A DNA stretch of 64,000 bases from Streptomyces narbonensis (GTDB lineage Bacteria > Actinomycetota > Actinomycetes > Streptomycetales > Streptomycetaceae). Below the pieces are notes generated by a model. It saw only the letters and a list, made by a program, of their open reading frames with translations, searched no databases and was not told where the DNA came from. Position numbers and translations under genes: made by a program. Shown here piece after piece: positions 41,528-49,947 of the stretch (the first letter of the stretch is position 1; each line of letters begins with the position of its first letter). The DNA lies in NCBI RefSeq assembly GCF_014649015.1, contig NZ_BMSF01000018.1, forward strand, positions 83,905-147,904, in the 5' to 3' direction.

Positions 41528-43276
41528 GTGGAACATTCTCAGAGCACAGGGGCGGGCCTGTTGCTCGCGGGCCGTTACCGGCTCGGCGAGTGCATCGGCC
41601 GCGGCGGTATGGGCAAGGTCTGGCGCGCCCACGACGAGGTCCTTCACCGCGTGGTCGCGGTGAAGGAGCTGACAGCGGGGCGGTTCGTCGCGGAGGCCGA
41701 CCGGCTCGTGCTGCACGCGCGGACGCAGAAGGAGGCGCGGGCCGCCGCGCGGATCACCCACCCCGGCGTGGTCACCGTCCATGACGTCCTGGAGCACGAC
41801 AGCCGCCCGTGGATCGTCATGCAGTACGTCGACGGACCCTCGCTCGCCGACGCCGCCAAGGAGGCGGGGGCGATCGAGCCCCGCGAGGCGGCCAGGGTCG
41901 GACTGCACGTCCTCGGCGCGCTGCGGGCCGCGCACGCGGCCGGAGTGCTGCACCGGGACGTCAAGCCGGGCAACGTCCTGCTGGCGCGGGACGGGCGCGT
42001 GCTCATCACCGACTTCGGGATCGCGGCGATCGAGGGCGACTCGACGATCACCCGCACCGGGGAGATCGTCGGCTCCATCGACTACCTGGCACCCGAGCGG
42101 GTACGGGGCGGAGACCCCGGTCCCGCCTCCGACCTGTGGTCCCTGGGGGCCACGCTGTACACGGCGGTCGAGGGCACCTCGCCGTTCCGCCGGACCTCCC
42201 CGATCAGCACGATGCAGGCCGTCGTGACGGAGGAGCCGCCGTACCCGGAGAAGGCGGGGCCGCTCGCGCCCGTCATCGTGGCGCTGCTGCGCAAGGAGCC
42301 GGAGCACCGGCCGCGCGCGGAAGAGGCCGAGCGGATGCTGCTCGACGCGATGGAGGGACGGACTCCGCAGACGGCGCAGGCCTATGTGCCGACCCAGCGC
42401 GTGGCGCGGGAGGACGTGGACCCGGCCGACGTGCTCGGCTTTGGTCTCGATCTGGTGGAGTTGAGCGAGGAGGAGGACGGCCGGGCGGGTACGCGGGACG
42501 CCACGGGTCCGACGGACGGCTCGCGCGCTCCCGGACGGGTCCGTACCGCCCAGTGGCCCCACCCGCCCCAGGGATCCGAGTCCGGCCCGCAGCCCCCCTC
42601 CGCTTCCCCGCCGACGGTGGTGCCGCCGACGCCCACCCCTGCTCCCTCCTCCTCGTCCTCGGGCCGGGACCGCTGGCGCACCGTGGTCCTCGCGGCCCTG
42701 GTCGCCGGTCTCGTCGCGGGCGGTGCCGTCTTCGCGGCCATGAACTACAAGGGGGGCGACCCGCACGCCGGCGGCGGGCGGACCACGGCCACCGCCCCCT
42801 CCACGCAGGCCAAGGAGGCCACCGTCCCGGAAGGCTGGCACCGCGTCGAGGACCCGGCCGGCTTCAGCCTCCTCGTGCCGGACGGCTGGAAGCGCCAGAA
42901 GGAGGGTGACCAGATCGACTACACCCCGGACAACGGCAACCACCGGATCCGGATCAGCATCGACAAGAAGCCCGACTTCGAGAATCCGTACATGCACGCC
43001 CTCGACCTGGAGCGCGTCCTGCAGAAGCGGATGGACTACAAGCGGATCAAGCTCGGCCAGGTCACCTACCGGGACCAGGTCCACTCCGCCCAGTGGGAGT
43101 TCAGCTGGACCGAGCGGAAGGACTTCCCCGGACCGCGGCACGCGATCGACCTCATGTACTACGAGGACGACGGCACGGAGTACGCCGTGTACATGTCCTC
43201 GCCGGAGTCGAGCTGGGAGACCACCCGCGAGCAGTTCGACATCGTGCTCCAGCACTGGCGGGCGCCCGGGGAGTGA
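41528..43276 (+). CDS. Membrane Ser/Thr protein kinase 2
   Basis: 582 residues from the GTG at 41528. The kinase domain starts near the N-terminus: GRGGMGKVWRA, K46 (VAVKEL), HRDVKPGN with D144, DFG at D162 and GSIDYLAPERVRG. A Pro/Ser-rich linker, one membrane helix (about 384-404) and an extracellular domain (WHRVEDPAGFSLLVPDGWKR ... to the end) follow, the latter resembling those of the two preceding proteins. It is compact compared with kinase 1, and all catalytic residues are intact. Confidence 0.95.
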   Translation: MEHSQSTGAGLLLAGRYRLGECIGRGGMGKVWRAHDEVLHRVVAVKELTAGRFVAEADRLVLHARTQKEARAAARITHPGVVTVHDVLEHDSRPWIVMQYVDGPSLADAAKEAGAIEPREAARVGLHVLGALRAAHAAGVLHRDVKPGNVLLARDGRVLITDFGIAAIEGDSTITRTGEIVGSIDYLAPERVRGGDPGPASDLWSLGATLYTAVEGTSPFRRTSPISTMQAVVTEEPPYPEKAGPLAPVIVALLRKEPEHRPRAEEAERMLLDAMEGRTPQTAQAYVPTQRVAREDVDPADVLGFGLDLVELSEEEDGRAGTRDATGPTDGSRAPGRVRTAQWPHPPQGSESGPQPPSASPPTVVPPTPTPAPSSSSSGRDRWRTVVLAALVAGLVAGGAVFAAMNYKGGDPHAGGGRTTATAPSTQAKEATVPEGWHRVEDPAGFSLLVPDGWKRQKEGDQIDYTPDNGNHRIRISIDKKPDFENPYMHALDLERVLQKRMDYKRIKLGQVTYRDQVHSAQWEFSWTERKDFPGPRHAIDLMYYEDDGTEYAVYMSSPESSWETTREQFDIVLQHWRAPGE

Positions 43277-43353
43277 ACGTACGGCCGGACGGGCGGCGGG
43301 CGGGACGGGGTGGAGGGGCCGGAAAAATCTCCCCGGCCGGCCTCCGACAGCCG

Positions 43354-43393
43354 TAAGCCCCTGATCAGGGCTTATATGCCAGTGATCACTGGC
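43354..43393. promoter_or_regulatory. Two palindromes spaced by two helical turns upstream of gabD
   Basis: TAAGCCC-CTGATCA-GGGCTTA at 43354-43374 and the perfect palindrome GCCAGTGATCACTGGC at 43378-43393 both centre on TGATCA (43362-43367 and 43383-43388). Their 21-bp spacing puts both on one DNA face, as expected for two dimers binding cooperatively. The first could also be the transcription terminator of the kinase operon. Confidence 0.6.
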
Positions 43394-43467
43394 GCGATGT
43401 GTGCGCCCGGTGAAAACGCGTTACCGACGGGTACCCAAAGGGCGGAACGCCGCCTACGCTCGCCCTC

Positions 43468-45132
43468 ATGACGGACTCGCAGGCCCCCGCCGCCCTCTCG
43501 GTTCCCGAAGCCCCCGCCGCGAAGGGCGGAGCGGCCGTGCCCGCCGGCGCGACCAACCCGGTCGCGCCCGCGCCCGCCGGCGCGCGGACCGCCGCCGACG
43601 TCGTGACGCCCGAGGTGGTCGCCCGGCTCACCCGTGGCGTCGTCGGCTCCGGCCGGACCGCCAACCACACCCCCTTCACCGGGGAGCGGCTGGCGGAGCT
43701 GCCCGAGTCCACCCCCGAGGACGTCGCCGAGGCCTTCACGCGCGCGCGTGCCGCCCAGGCCGCCTGGGCCGCCACCCCGGTCAGGGCCCGCGCCGCCGTA
43801 CTCCTCCGCTTCCACGACCTCGTCCTCCAGCGCCAGTCCGAGGTCCTCGACCTCATCCAGCTGGAGACCGGCAAGGCGCGCCTGCACGCCCACGAGGAGG
43901 TCCAGGCGGTGTGCGTCGCCGCCCGCCACTACGGCCGCAAGGCCGCCTCGTACCTGCGTGCCAAGCGCCACACCGGCGTCGTACCGACCCTCACCAAGGT
44001 CACCGAGCTGCGCCAGCCGCGCGGCGTCGTCGGCCAGATCGCGCCCTGGAACTACCCGCTGGAGCTCTCCGTCGGCGACGCACTCCCCGCCTTCGTCTCG
44101 GGCAACGCGGTCGTCATGAAGCCCGACACGGAGACCGCGCTCACCGCGCTCTGGGCCCGCGACCTGCTCGTCGAGGCGGGGCTGCCCGCCGAGGTCTTCC
44201 AGGTCGTCCTGGGCGAGGGCCCGGTCGTCGGCCCCGAGGTCGTCAAGCACGCCGACTACGTCTCCTTCACCGGCTCCACCCGCACCGGCCGCGAGGTCGC
44301 CCAGGGCGCCGCCGCCCGGCTCGTCGGCGTCTCCCTCGAACTCGGCGGCAAGAACGCGATGCTCGTCCTGAAGGACGCCGACATCGAGAAGGCCGCCGCC
44401 GGAGCCGTCCGCGCCTGCTTCTCCTCCGCCGGACAGCTCTGCATCTCCATCGAGCGGCTGTACGTCCACGAGTCGATCGCCGACGCCTTCCTCGACCGCT
44501 TCGCCGCCCGCACCAAGGCCATGCGCCTCGGCAGCTCCCTCGCGTACGGCGCGGACATGGGCTCCCTCGTGGGCGACCGGCAGCTGGAGACGGTCACGAA
44601 GCACGTCGACGAGGCCGTCGCCAAGGGCGCCAGGCTCGTCGCCGGCGGCGTCGCCCGCCCCGACATCGGCCCCCTCTTCTACGAGCCGACCATCCTCGAC
44701 GGCGTCGAGGCCCCGATGGCCGTCTGCTCCGAGGAGACCTTCGGGCCGGTCGTCTCGGTCTACCGCTTCACGGACGAGGACGAGGTGATCGAGCTCGCCA
44801 ACGGCACGCCGTACGGCCTCAACTCCTCCGTGTGGACCCAGGACTCGCGCCGCGGCCACGCCGTCGCGTCCCGGCTGCGCACCGGCACCGTCAACATCAA
44901 CGAGGGGTACGCGCCGGCCTACGGCAGCGTGCAGTCCCCGATGGGCGGCATGAAGGACTCCGGTCTCGGCCGCCGCCACGGCTCGGAGGGCATCCTCAAG
45001 TACACCGAGGCCCAGACCGTCGCCCAGCAGCGGCTGATGCCGCTCGCGCCCTCCTTCGGCATGGACGACGAGAAGTACGCCGCGGTGATGAGCCTGTCCC
45101 TGAAGGCGATGAAGGCCCTGCGCCTGCGCTGA
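43468..45132 (+). CDS. gabD: Succinic semialdehyde dehydrogenase (NADP+)
   Basis: 554 residues. The aldehyde dehydrogenase core has cofactor motif GVVGQIAPWNYPLELS, FTGSTRTGREVA, catalytic Glu E291 (LELGGKN) and nucleophile C325 (SSAGQLCISIER). The C-terminal pattern (SPMGGMKDSGLGRRHGSEG) and the Arg/Ser-type substrate residues fit the actinobacterial succinic semialdehyde dehydrogenase group, which links GABA breakdown to the citric acid cycle. The N-terminal 40 residues are an Ala/Pro-rich extension. The GMC oxidoreductase gene follows after 97 bp. Confidence 0.88.
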   Translation: MTDSQAPAALSVPEAPAAKGGAAVPAGATNPVAPAPAGARTAADVVTPEVVARLTRGVVGSGRTANHTPFTGERLAELPESTPEDVAEAFTRARAAQAAWAATPVRARAAVLLRFHDLVLQRQSEVLDLIQLETGKARLHAHEEVQAVCVAARHYGRKAASYLRAKRHTGVVPTLTKVTELRQPRGVVGQIAPWNYPLELSVGDALPAFVSGNAVVMKPDTETALTALWARDLLVEAGLPAEVFQVVLGEGPVVGPEVVKHADYVSFTGSTRTGREVAQGAAARLVGVSLELGGKNAMLVLKDADIEKAAAGAVRACFSSAGQLCISIERLYVHESIADAFLDRFAARTKAMRLGSSLAYGADMGSLVGDRQLETVTKHVDEAVAKGARLVAGGVARPDIGPLFYEPTILDGVEAPMAVCSEETFGPVVSVYRFTDEDEVIELANGTPYGLNSSVWTQDSRRGHAVASRLRTGTVNINEGYAPAYGSVQSPMGGMKDSGLGRRHGSEGILKYTEAQTVAQQRLMPLAPSFGMDDEKYAAVMSLSLKAMKALRLR

Positions 45133-45229
45133 CGCCGGGAGTTCCCGACGCAGCGAGTTCCCGGACGGCCTGACTGTCCGTCCCCCACCGTCCCCGACCG
45201 TTTCCGCCCCTTTCCGTACGAGGAGAGCC

Positions 45230-47056
45230 ATGACCGCGGTACCCCCTACCCAAAATCAGGAGCAGGCGGAGGACGCCGCGTACGACTACGACGTCCTCGT
45301 CGTCGGCTCCGGCTTCGGCGGTTCGGTCACCGCCCTCCGGCTCACGGAGAAGGGCTACCGGGTCGGCGTCCTGGAGGCCGGGCGCCGCTTCACCCCCGGG
45401 ACCCTGCCGAAGAACTCCTGGGACCTGAAGAACTTCCTGTGGGCCCCCGCGCTCGGCCTCTACGGCATCCAGCGCATCCACCTGCTGGGCAACGTGATGG
45501 TCCTCGCGGGCGCCGGCGTGGGCGGCGGTTCCCTCAACTACGCCAACACCCTCTACGTACCGCCGAAGCCCTTCTTCGACGACCCGCAGTGGAAGGACAT
45601 CACGGACTGGCAGGAGGAGCTGAAGCCGTACTACGACCAGGCTCAGCGGATGCTCGGCGTCCGGCTCAACCCGACGACGACCCCCTCGGACGTGCACCTC
45701 AAGGCGGCCGCGCAGGCGATGGGCATCGGCGACACCTTCCACATGGCGCCCGTCGGCGTCTTCTTCGGGGACGGGGCCGACGCGGACGGGACCTCGAAGG
45801 CGAAGCCCGGCGGCCAGGTCGCCGACCCCTACTTCGGCGGCGCGGGCCCCGCCCGGCGCGCCTGCACCGAGTGCGGGGAGTGCATGACGGGCTGCCGCCA
45901 CGGGGCCAAGAACACCCTCAACGAGAACTACCTCCACCTCGCCGAGAAGGCGGGCGCCACCGTCCACCCCATGACCACGGTCGTGACCGTCACCGAGGAC
46001 TCCCGGGGCGGCTACGCGGTGCAGACGCTCCCCACCGACAACCGGCGCAAGGGCAAGGGGCGGACCTTCCGCGCCCGCCGCGTGGTGATCGCGGCCGGCA
46101 CGTACGGCACGCAGACCCTGCTGCACCGGATGAAGGACGGCGGCCTGCTGCCCCGGATCTCGCAGCGGCTCGGCGAGCTCACCCGTACCAACTCCGAGGG
46201 CCTGGTCGGCGCGCAGACCACCGACCGGCGCTACCGCAAGAAGCACGGCAAGGAGAGGGCCGACTTCACCCGGGGCGTCGCCATCACCTCCTCGATCCAC
46301 CCCGACGAGAACACCCACATCGAGCCGGTCCGGTACGGCAAGGGCTCCAACTCCATGGGCGGCATGACCGTCCTCCAGGTGCCCTACGGGGCCCACCGGG
46401 TGCGCAACTGGTTCCTCAACATGCTGAAGCACCCGACGCTCGCCGCCCGCGCGCTCTCCAACCGGCGCTGGTCGGAGCGGACCATCATCGGTCTGGTCAT
46501 GCAGTCCCTGGACAACTCCCTGACGACCTACCGCAAGCCCGGCGGGATCGGAAAGGGCCTGCTCACGGCCCGGCAGGGGCACGGGGCGCCGAACCCGGTC
46601 CAGATCCCGGAGGCCACCAGGGCCGCGACCCTCCTCGCCGAGGAGATCAACGGCTTCGCCGGCTCCAACATCGGCGAGCTGATGGGCACCCCGCTCACCG
46701 CCCACTTCCTGGGCGGCTGCCCGATCGGCGCCGACGCCGAGTCCGGCGTCATCGACCCGTACCACCGGCTCTTCGGGCACCCCGGGATCTCCGTCGTGGA
46801 CGGGGCGGCCGTCTCCGCCAACCTCGGCGTCAACCCGTCCCTGACGATCACGGCTCAGGCGGAGCGGGCGATGTCGTTCTGGCCGAACAAGGGCGAGGAG
46901 GACCCGCGGCCGCGGCAGGGGGAGGCGTACGCGCGGGTGGCGGCGGTCGAGCCGAAGTCGCCGGCGGTCCCGGCCGAGGCCTTCGGCGCCCTGCGGCTGC
47001 CGTTCCTGGGAATCCCGACGGTCCCGCCGAAGGCGGCACCGGACGGTCAGGCATGA
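45230..47056 (+). CDS. FAD-dependent GMC oxidoreductase (cholesterol-oxidase-like) with four-Cys cluster
   Basis: 608 residues. Rossmann FAD motif VLVVGSGFGGSVTALRL (residues 22-38), GAGVGGGSLNYANTL as in GMC oxidoreductases, and the C-terminal HFLGGCPIGADAESGVIDP and GVNPSLTITAQAERAM carrying the catalytic His/Asn region. At C212, C215, C218 and C222 is a perfect C-x2-C-x2-C-x3-C motif (ACTECGECMTGC), as in ferredoxin-type 4Fe-4S sites. There is no signal peptide, unlike secreted cholesterol oxidases. The substrate is unknown, probably an alcohol or sterol-like compound. Confidence 0.85.
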   Translation: MTAVPPTQNQEQAEDAAYDYDVLVVGSGFGGSVTALRLTEKGYRVGVLEAGRRFTPGTLPKNSWDLKNFLWAPALGLYGIQRIHLLGNVMVLAGAGVGGGSLNYANTLYVPPKPFFDDPQWKDITDWQEELKPYYDQAQRMLGVRLNPTTTPSDVHLKAAAQAMGIGDTFHMAPVGVFFGDGADADGTSKAKPGGQVADPYFGGAGPARRACTECGECMTGCRHGAKNTLNENYLHLAEKAGATVHPMTTVVTVTEDSRGGYAVQTLPTDNRRKGKGRTFRARRVVIAAGTYGTQTLLHRMKDGGLLPRISQRLGELTRTNSEGLVGAQTTDRRYRKKHGKERADFTRGVAITSSIHPDENTHIEPVRYGKGSNSMGGMTVLQVPYGAHRVRNWFLNMLKHPTLAARALSNRRWSERTIIGLVMQSLDNSLTTYRKPGGIGKGLLTARQGHGAPNPVQIPEATRAATLLAEEINGFAGSNIGELMGTPLTAHFLGGCPIGADAESGVIDPYHRLFGHPGISVVDGAAVSANLGVNPSLTITAQAERAMSFWPNKGEEDPRPRQGEAYARVAAVEPKSPAVPAEAFGALRLPFLGIPTVPPKAAPDGQA

Positions 47057-47066
47057 GACGCACGGT

Positions 47067-47094
47067 GTGACACGCACGGCGTGACACGCACGGC
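47067..47094. repeat. 14-bp tandem direct repeat after the GMC gene
   Basis: GTGACACGCACGGC occurs twice in perfect tandem (47067-47080 and 47081-47094), with a partial third copy just before. It lies between the GMC stop and its terminator and looks like a recent slippage product. Confidence 0.7.
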
Positions 47095-47100
47095 ATGAGA

Positions 47101-47136
47101 AAAGGCGCTGCACCCCCCTCCGAGTGCAGCGCCTTT
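47101..47136 (+). terminator. Terminator after the GMC oxidoreductase
   Basis: A perfect 13-bp stem AAAGGCGCTGCAC (47101-47113) pairs with GTGCAGCGCCTTT (47124-47136) around a 10-nt loop. A-tract before and T-tract after make it suitable in both directions. Confidence 0.9.
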
Positions 47137-47625
47137 CCTGCTTTTGGTGATGCTGCATAGATGACCTGCGACCGACGGGATTGGTTGTAGCGGTTGCACA
47201 GGATCTTGATGTGACGCGCGTCACGCCGGGGGGTCGCCGTGCGGCCGCCCGCGCGGCGCCCATGGGAAAGGGCCCCGTGCCGCGATTCCGGTCGCGGCAC
47301 GAGGCCCTTGGGCGTCGGCGCCGGGGGATCGCGCCGCGCGGGGGAGGAGATCGGGGGGACGGACGTACGAGGGAGGTCGACCGGTTGCGGCCGACCCCGA
47401 GCGTCCCCGGGGCCGACCGCCCTTGCTGGTGACCGGGCTGCTGTCCCCTGCTGCCCGGTCACACGCGCTGGTGCGAGGTCCCACGGCGCACCGGAGGTAC
47501 GCCACACGCCCCAGCGAAGCCACGCGTGGTTTCTACGGGCCCGCCCCTGGCTGGCACGGACACCCGGACCAACGAAGCCGGGTCGCGGCCGGTCACGCGC
47601 CGTACGGGTGAGAGCGGGATCGAAC
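47137..47625. other. 489-bp gene-free interval with one large hairpin
   Basis: No credible gene is seen on either strand. At 47270-47285 and 47292-47307 lies a 16-bp stem with one mismatch and a 6-nt loop. On the minus strand it is followed by CTTTCCC, so it probably terminates the chorismate mutase transcript about 320 bp after its stop, unless an unknown short RNA is made in this interval. Confidence 0.55.
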
Positions 47626-47916
47626 TCAGATGCGGCCCCGGCACAGCTCCAGCATGGTCATCGCGAGGGCCGTGCCGGGCTTGCCCAGCGCGTCACGGTA
47701 GTGACCGAGGACCTCCATCTCGCGGGTCAGGTTCACCCGGCGGCCGCCGGAGGAGATCCGGGCCTCCTGGATGACGGCCGAGACGGCCATCCGTTCCTGG
47801 ATGAGACCGATGATCCGGTCGTCGAGGGAGTCGATGCGCTCACGGGCGCCACCGATCAGCGTCGCCGCCTCGTCGGTGCGGGCGCCGGTCTTCTCGGTCT
47901 GGGTCATGGCGGTCAT
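47626..47916 (-). CDS. Chorismate mutase (AroQ type)
   Basis: 96 residues. The helical AroQ signature is visible: ARERIDSLDDRIIGLIQERM, the basic active-site region (AVSAVIQEARIS) and NLTREMEVLGHYRDALG. It rearranges chorismate to prephenate, the branch point to Phe and Tyr. The protein is monofunctional, without a prephenate dehydratase or dehydrogenase domain. Upstream are a short open frame with Phe and Tyr codons and a hairpin, suggesting attenuation by those amino acids. It is divergent from guaA. Confidence 0.92.
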   Translation of the reverse strand: MTAMTQTEKTGARTDEAATLIGGARERIDSLDDRIIGLIQERMAVSAVIQEARISSGGRRVNLTREMEVLGHYRDALGKPGTALAMTMLELCRGRI

Positions 47917-47977
47917 ACGGGGCTCCTCGGGGTGTCGGGGGCGGAGCCCCGGGGCGACACGGCCCGGAAACGACAGA

Positions 47978-48006
47978 GCGCCCCGGGCCTTGTCGGCCCG
48001 GGGCGC
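47978..48006 (-). terminator. Candidate attenuator hairpin before chorismate mutase
   Basis: A perfect 12-bp GC stem (47978-47989 with 47995-48006) with a 5-nt loop lies 23 bp after the stop of a 23-residue leader frame and about 60 bp before the chorismate mutase start. On the minus strand it is followed by TCTGTCGTTT. Its 5' arm contains CGGGCC, which could instead pair with GGCCCG inside the leader frame, an arrangement expected of an attenuator. Confidence 0.65.
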
Positions 48007-48029
48007 CTGGGAAGTCGCTTGTCAGTTGC

Positions 48030-48101
48030 TCAAGCAGCACGACCATGGCAGCCGGACGGGCCGGTGCCATAGGTAAAGACGAAGGTCGAGAGCTTGCGCA
48101 T
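48030..48101 (-). CDS. Candidate leader peptide with Phe/Tyr regulatory codons
   Basis: An open frame of 23 codons: MRKLSTFVFTYGTGPSGCHG then RAA and TGA. It contains Phe-Val-Phe-Thr-Tyr encoded with TTC, TTT and TAT, the latter two being rare in Streptomyces genes. It precedes a terminator-like hairpin and a gene making the Phe/Tyr precursor, the layout of amino-acid attenuation. A -10 element CATACT (48113-48108) places the predicted start site on the A of the ATG, so the peptide would be leaderless, as known for other Streptomyces leader peptides. There is no Shine-Dalgarno, in agreement with that. Confidence 0.6.
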   Translation of the reverse strand: MRKLSTFVFTYGTGPSGCHGRAA

Positions 48102-48107
48102 GGCGAC

Positions 48108-48113
48108 AGTATG
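48108..48113 (-). promoter_or_regulatory. -10 element for the leader peptide/chorismate mutase transcript
   Basis: CATACT on the minus strand, 6 nt before the ATG of the leader peptide. A TTGGCC element about 19 bp upstream is a possible -35. The predicted transcript begins at or next to the ATG. Confidence 0.5.
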
Positions 48114-48182
48114 GACCCCGCCGCGGACCGGGGGCCAACCCGGGTTCGGATGGTGAGACGAAAAGTGCGAGCGGCGCGCCGG

Positions 48183-48188
48183 TAGAAT
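48183..48188 (+). promoter_or_regulatory. -10 element of guaA
   Basis: TAGAAT matches the consensus -10 well. No convincing -35 is seen 17-18 bp upstream. The predicted leader of about 50 nt includes a small hairpin (CCCCC-TTCG-GGGG type) before the guaA Shine-Dalgarno GGAAGG. Confidence 0.5.
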
Positions 48189-48243
48189 CGACAAATAGCA
48201 CCCCCCTTCGGGGGACCCTCCCTACCGCCGGAAGGCCGCCGTA

Positions 48244-49836
48244 GTGTCATCAGCGACCCCCGCTGCCGCGCCCGACGTCTCCAACCCGGACGTAGTCCTC
48301 GTTGTCGACTTCGGCGCCCAGTACGCCCAGCTCATCGCCCGCCGCGTCCGTGAGGCCCGGGTCTACAGCGAGATCGTCCCGTCCACCATGCCGGTGGCCG
48401 AGATGCTGGCCAAGAACCCGAAGGCGATCATCCTCTCCGGCGGCCCGTCCTCCGTGTACGCGGAAGGCGCCCCCCGCCTCGACCGCGCGATCTTCGAGGC
48501 GGGCGTCCCCGTCTTCGGCATGTGCTACGGCTTCCAGCTGATGGCGACGACGCTCGGTGGCACCGTCGACAACACCGGCGCCCGTGAGTACGGCCGGACC
48601 GACCTGCACGTCTCCAGGGCCGGCTCGACCCTCTTCGAGGGCACCCCGGTCGAGCAGTCCGTGTGGATGTCGCACGGCGACGCCTGCTCCGCCGCCCCCG
48701 AGGGCTTCTCCGTCACCGCGTCCACCGACGTCGTGCCGGTCGCCGCCTTCGAGAACGACGAGAAGAAGCTGTACGGCGTCCAGTACCACCCCGAGGTGCT
48801 GCACTCCACGCACGGCCAGCAGATCCTGGAGCACTTCCTCTACCGTGGCGCCGGCATCGAGCCGAGCTGGACCACGGGCAACGTGATCGAGGAGCAGGTC
48901 GCGGCCATCCGCGCCCAGGTCGGCGACAAGCGCGCCATCTGCGGTCTCTCCGGTGGCGTCGACTCCGCCGTGGCCGCCGCGCTCGTGCAGAAGGCGATCG
49001 GCTCGCAGCTCACCTGCGTCTACGTCGACCACGGTCTGATGCGCAAGGGCGAGACCGAGCAGGTCGAGAAGGACTTCGTCGCGGCCACCGGCGCCAACCT
49101 GGTCGTCGTCGACGCGCAGGAGCGTTTCCTCGACGCCCTCGCCGGCGTCTCCGACCCGGAGACCAAGCGGAAGATCATCGGCCGCGAGTTCATCCGCGTC
49201 TTCGAGCAGGCTCAGCTGGAGATCCTCCAGGAGGAGGGCCCCGAGGTCGCCTTCCTCGTCCAGGGCACGCTCTACCCGGACATCGTCGAGTCCGGCGGCG
49301 GCACGGGCACGGCCAACATCAAGTCCCACCACAACGTGGGCGGCCTCCCCGACGACATCGAGTTCCAGCTCGTCGAGCCGCTGCGCCAGCTCTTCAAGGA
49401 CGAGGTCCGGATGGTCGGCCAGGAGCTCGGCCTGCCCGAGGAGATCGTCCAGCGCCAGCCCTTCCCCGGCCCCGGCCTCGGCATCCGCATCGTCGGCGAG
49501 GTCACCAAGGAGCGCCTGGACCTGCTGCGCGATGCCGACGCCATCGCCCGCGAGGAGCTCACCGCCGCCGGTCTCGACCGGGAGATCTGGCAGTGCCCGG
49601 TCGTCCTGCTCGCCGACGTCCGCTCCGTGGGCGTCCAGGGCGACGGCCGCACCTACGGTCACCCGATCGTGCTGCGCCCCGTCTCCTCCGAGGACGCGAT
49701 GACGGCCGACTGGTCGCGCCTGCCCTACGAGGTGCTCGCCAAGATCTCGACCCGCATCACGAACGAGGTCGCCGACGTGAACCGCGTCGTCCTCGACGTC
49801 ACGAGCAAGCCCCCGGGCACCATCGAGTGGGAGTAG
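48244..49836 (+). CDS. guaA: GMP synthase (glutamine-hydrolysing) GuaA
   Basis: 530 residues from the GTG at 48244. The N-terminal class I glutamine amidotransferase has DFGAQYAQLIARR, ILSGGPSSVY and nucleophile C94 (FGMCYGFQ). The ATP pyrophosphatase domain has the PP-loop GLSGGVDSAVAA. The C-terminal dimerisation domain has QPFPGPGLGIRI and the ending KPPGTIEWE. It converts XMP to GMP and completes the pathway started by GuaB at 28649-30151. It is followed by a strong hairpin. Confidence 0.98.
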   Translation: MSSATPAAAPDVSNPDVVLVVDFGAQYAQLIARRVREARVYSEIVPSTMPVAEMLAKNPKAIILSGGPSSVYAEGAPRLDRAIFEAGVPVFGMCYGFQLMATTLGGTVDNTGAREYGRTDLHVSRAGSTLFEGTPVEQSVWMSHGDACSAAPEGFSVTASTDVVPVAAFENDEKKLYGVQYHPEVLHSTHGQQILEHFLYRGAGIEPSWTTGNVIEEQVAAIRAQVGDKRAICGLSGGVDSAVAAALVQKAIGSQLTCVYVDHGLMRKGETEQVEKDFVAATGANLVVVDAQERFLDALAGVSDPETKRKIIGREFIRVFEQAQLEILQEEGPEVAFLVQGTLYPDIVESGGGTGTANIKSHHNVGGLPDDIEFQLVEPLRQLFKDEVRMVGQELGLPEEIVQRQPFPGPGLGIRIVGEVTKERLDLLRDADAIAREELTAAGLDREIWQCPVVLLADVRSVGVQGDGRTYGHPIVLRPVSSEDAMTADWSRLPYEVLAKISTRITNEVADVNRVVLDVTSKPPGTIEWE

Positions 49837-49853
49837 TCGCTCCCGCAGGTGTC

Positions 49854-49891
49854 CGAAGCCGTCGTCCCGGTGTTCCGGGGCGGCGGCTTCG
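49854..49891 (+). terminator. Terminator after guaA
   Basis: A 17-bp stem with two G-U pairs (49854-49870 with 49875-49891) and a TGTT loop, 17 bp after the guaA stop. Confidence 0.85.
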
Positions 49892-49947
49892 TCGTGTTCA
49901 CGTCCGGACTCTGGTGACTTGCCCGGCCGGGCGTTACCTTCCGGCGC

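Noticed and set aside
47137..47625. A tRNA or other structural RNA in the gene-free stretch
   Set aside because: No cloverleaf, T-loop GGTTCGAATC-type core or CCA end could be found; only a terminator-like hairpin is supported.
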